The notes under the pieces are model-generated. The model was not told where the DNA came from, ran no database searches, and saw nothing but the letters and a program-made list of their open reading frames with translations. The translations under genes and the position numbers were made by a program. This document shows positions 14,510 to 15,825 of a stretch of DNA of 15,825 nucleotides, piece after piece. The stretch's first letter is position 1, and the number at the start of each line of letters is the position of its first letter. The stretch is from positions 1 to 15,825 of the forward strand of contig JANRKG010000265.1 of the NCBI GenBank assembly GCA_033763635.1, given 5' to 3'. This DNA comes from JANRKG01 sp033763635. GTDB taxonomy: Bacteria; Cyanobacteriota; Cyanobacteriia; GCF-001939115.

Positions 14510-15825
14510 ACTTCTCCTCCGGTAAGACTGCGACGAATCATGTGATGCACCTGACTGGCGAACTGAGAAATCTCCGTATTCTGAGGTGTGTAAGACCGAT
14601 CGAACAACACAGACACCATGACCCAGACCCGATCGCGGTGAAGCAGTTGATCCCATACCCGGGTCAACCATTCATCCGTGGTTTGGTGGGCGGACTGAAA
14701 CCAGTAGGTCGCGGCCTGTCGCCCATCTTGCAATACCAACCAGCGGGCCGTGATATCAGGGGTGAGACCTGTTTTCTGCATCTGGTTCACCTCCAGACCG
14801 TTTCCGACAAAGCACAGTTCCGGCGCGTGGTACGTGCCCCATTCCGTTCCACCCACGACCAATAGAGAACCCTTGAGATCCCCAATTTGAAACTGGTATT
14901 TTTCTGCTAAAAGCGCTTCATGACTGGCAAACAGCCCCTTCTCTGCATCCGTGAGGGGAAGCTGAGTCGTGACAACTTGGGCAGGCCATTGAAGGGGGGC
15001 GATCGTCGGATTGAGCAATCCTGGCTGCACAACGGTCAACCCCGCCAATCCCACCATCCCGACCAATAACCCTGCATAGATTCCGGCAGCCCCCCGATTC
15101 TCCAAAGGGCTATCATTCACCTCTCTAGCCGGAACAGAGGACTCAGCATCCTGAGCATCCGGCACCCACCGCAACAAAAACCAGGTGACGGTACAGGCCC
15201 CAATAAATCCCAACAACCCTAACGGCACATGCAGAATGTTAGCGATCGTCGGTTGCCGCAACACTGAACCGACCCACACCAGAATCAGAACTCGGCTGAT
15301 ATTGGCAGACACTAAGAAAAACCAGTGCCCCAAACAGACCAGAAGCCATTTCCAACCGAGCGATCGGCGATCTAGCCAGGTCGCAGCCAGTAATACCAAT
15401 GTCCCTGTCCACAAACTTTTGAGGCCGCTACAGGGCAGGTCCACATGGGCAATGCCATTTTCCAGCACAATGATGTCATGGGAGGAAACCGCCGCAATCT
15501 TCCAGGTTGCCAGGAGATGTTGCACGACCTGAGCCGTCAAGACCCGTGCCGGAAAGCCCAACCCACTCCCGAACTGGGTACTAAAAGGAAGCAGACAGGC
15601 AATAAGGAGGGCAACGGGTAATCCCTTTCGCCAGGGTATTGGAGCCAGCACAAACCCCAACAGACCATAGGTGCCCATGAGGCAGCACAGGGCCAACAAC
15701 TGGGGCATCCTCAAGAAATTCTGAAGGGCGATCGAGCCTCCCAGGGCAACAGCCATCACTCCAACGGGGAGAGGCCGCAGCGTGAACGGAGTCCACTGCC
15801 CACCCCGGAACGCCAGAGCCGACGA
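14506..15825 (-). CDS. xrtO: Exosortase, XrtO type, with C-terminal EpsI-like region (5' end beyond window)
   Basis: The frame stays open to the window edge, so the 439 visible residues lack the true start; GTG or ATG codons at 15759 and 15756 are internal. Numbered from the edge, the exosortase catalytic residues are Cys132 in DLPCSGLKSLWTGT, Arg178 in SANISRVLILV and His199 in ILHVPLG, each in or beside a membrane helix. About seven hydrophobic segments span residues 20-220. One more helix near 250-265 leads to a soluble domain with YHAPELCFVGNGLEV (332-346), which resembles EpsI-type domains linked to exosortases. Exosortases cleave and transfer proteins bearing PEP-CTERM tails at the membrane. 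The gene is followed with a four-base overlap by a PEP-CTERM membrane protein, a pairing I associate with cyanobacterial XrtO. The enzyme class is very firm; the letter rests on context and taxon. Confidence 0.85.
   Translation of the reverse strand, partial: SSALAFRGGQWTPFTLRPLPVGVMAVALGGSIALQNFLRMPQLLALCCLMGTYGLLGFVLAPIPWRKGLPVALLIACLLPFSTQFGSGLGFPARVLTAQVVQHLLATWKIAAVSSHDIIVLENGIAHVDLPCSGLKSLWTGTLVLLAATWLDRRSLGWKWLLVCLGHWFFLVSANISRVLILVWVGSVLRQPTIANILHVPLGLLGFIGACTVTWFLLRWVPDAQDAESSVPAREVNDSPLENRGAAGIYAGLLVGMVGLAGLTVVQPGLLNPTIAPLQWPAQVVTTQLPLTDAEKGLFASHEALLAEKYQFQIGDLKGSLLVVGGTEWGTYHAPELCFVGNGLEVNQMQKTGLTPDITARWLVLQDGRQAATYWFQSAHQTTDEWLTRVWDQLLHRDRVWVMVSVLFDRSYTPQNTEISQFASQVHHMIRRSLTGGEV

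Noticed and set aside
14510..14671. N-terminal extension of the PEP-CTERM membrane protein
   Set aside because: It would overlap the exosortase coding end; the extension is low in hydrophobicity and unlike the family, and GGAGGAG directly precedes the ATG at 14509.

Overview
The window reads as cyanobacterial chromosome, most likely from a filamentous species. The HIP1 octamer GCGATCGC occurs in full four times (4001, 5140, 8874, 13457) and its core CGATCG is frequent elsewhere. The gene content agrees: an HpsE-type glycosyltransferase of hormogonium polysaccharide loci, a CrtO carotene ketolase, a transaldolase with a C-terminal EF-hand pair, and an exosortase of the cyanobacterial XrtO kind beside a PEP-CTERM membrane protein. 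I do not assign a genus.

Layout. Bases 1-3372 (+): the end of a polysaccharide cluster, with the C-terminal part of an HpsE-like glycosyltransferase, two tandem paralogous GT2 glycosyltransferases and a SAM-dependent methyltransferase. From the second gene on this block is clearly more AT-rich than its surroundings. Bases 3416-8914 (-): a run of leftward housekeeping and metabolic genes. In transcription order these are a two-domain hemerythrin/ferritin-like protein, a single-domain hemerythrin with a good terminator, an NAD-type GAPDH (Gap1), an EF-hand transaldolase and Era GTPase. Bases 8915-9304: an AT-rich divergent intergenic region. Bases 9305-11703 (+): crtO and a DUF1361 membrane protein. 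Bases 11759-15825 (-): exosortase (5' end beyond the window) and, overlapping its stop codon by ATGA, a 916-residue membrane protein with VIT and vWA regions and its own PEP-CTERM tail.

How the genes fit together. The left block builds or modifies an exported polysaccharide. Gap1 and transaldolase both serve carbohydrate breakdown and interconversion. The hemerythrins and CrtO suggest oxygen or iron handling and photoprotection, but their divergent placement alone does not prove a link. The exosortase and PEP-CTERM pair looks like a self-contained sorting and processing unit, in which the neighbour carries the kind of signal the enzyme recognises.

Most notable non-coding signals: a 13-bp hairpin (two G-U pairs) that exactly covers the Shine-Dalgarno sequence of the two-domain hemerythrin gene; a perfect 28-bp palindrome between the convergent DUF1361 and PEP-CTERM genes; and two other long inverted repeats (7771-7831 and 5721-5775). 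No tRNA, rRNA, CRISPR array, transposase or phage gene was seen. Apart from the exosortase/PEP-CTERM pair and the hemerythrin leader, the coding content is mostly recognisable, and I did not find a clearly undescribed multi-gene system.
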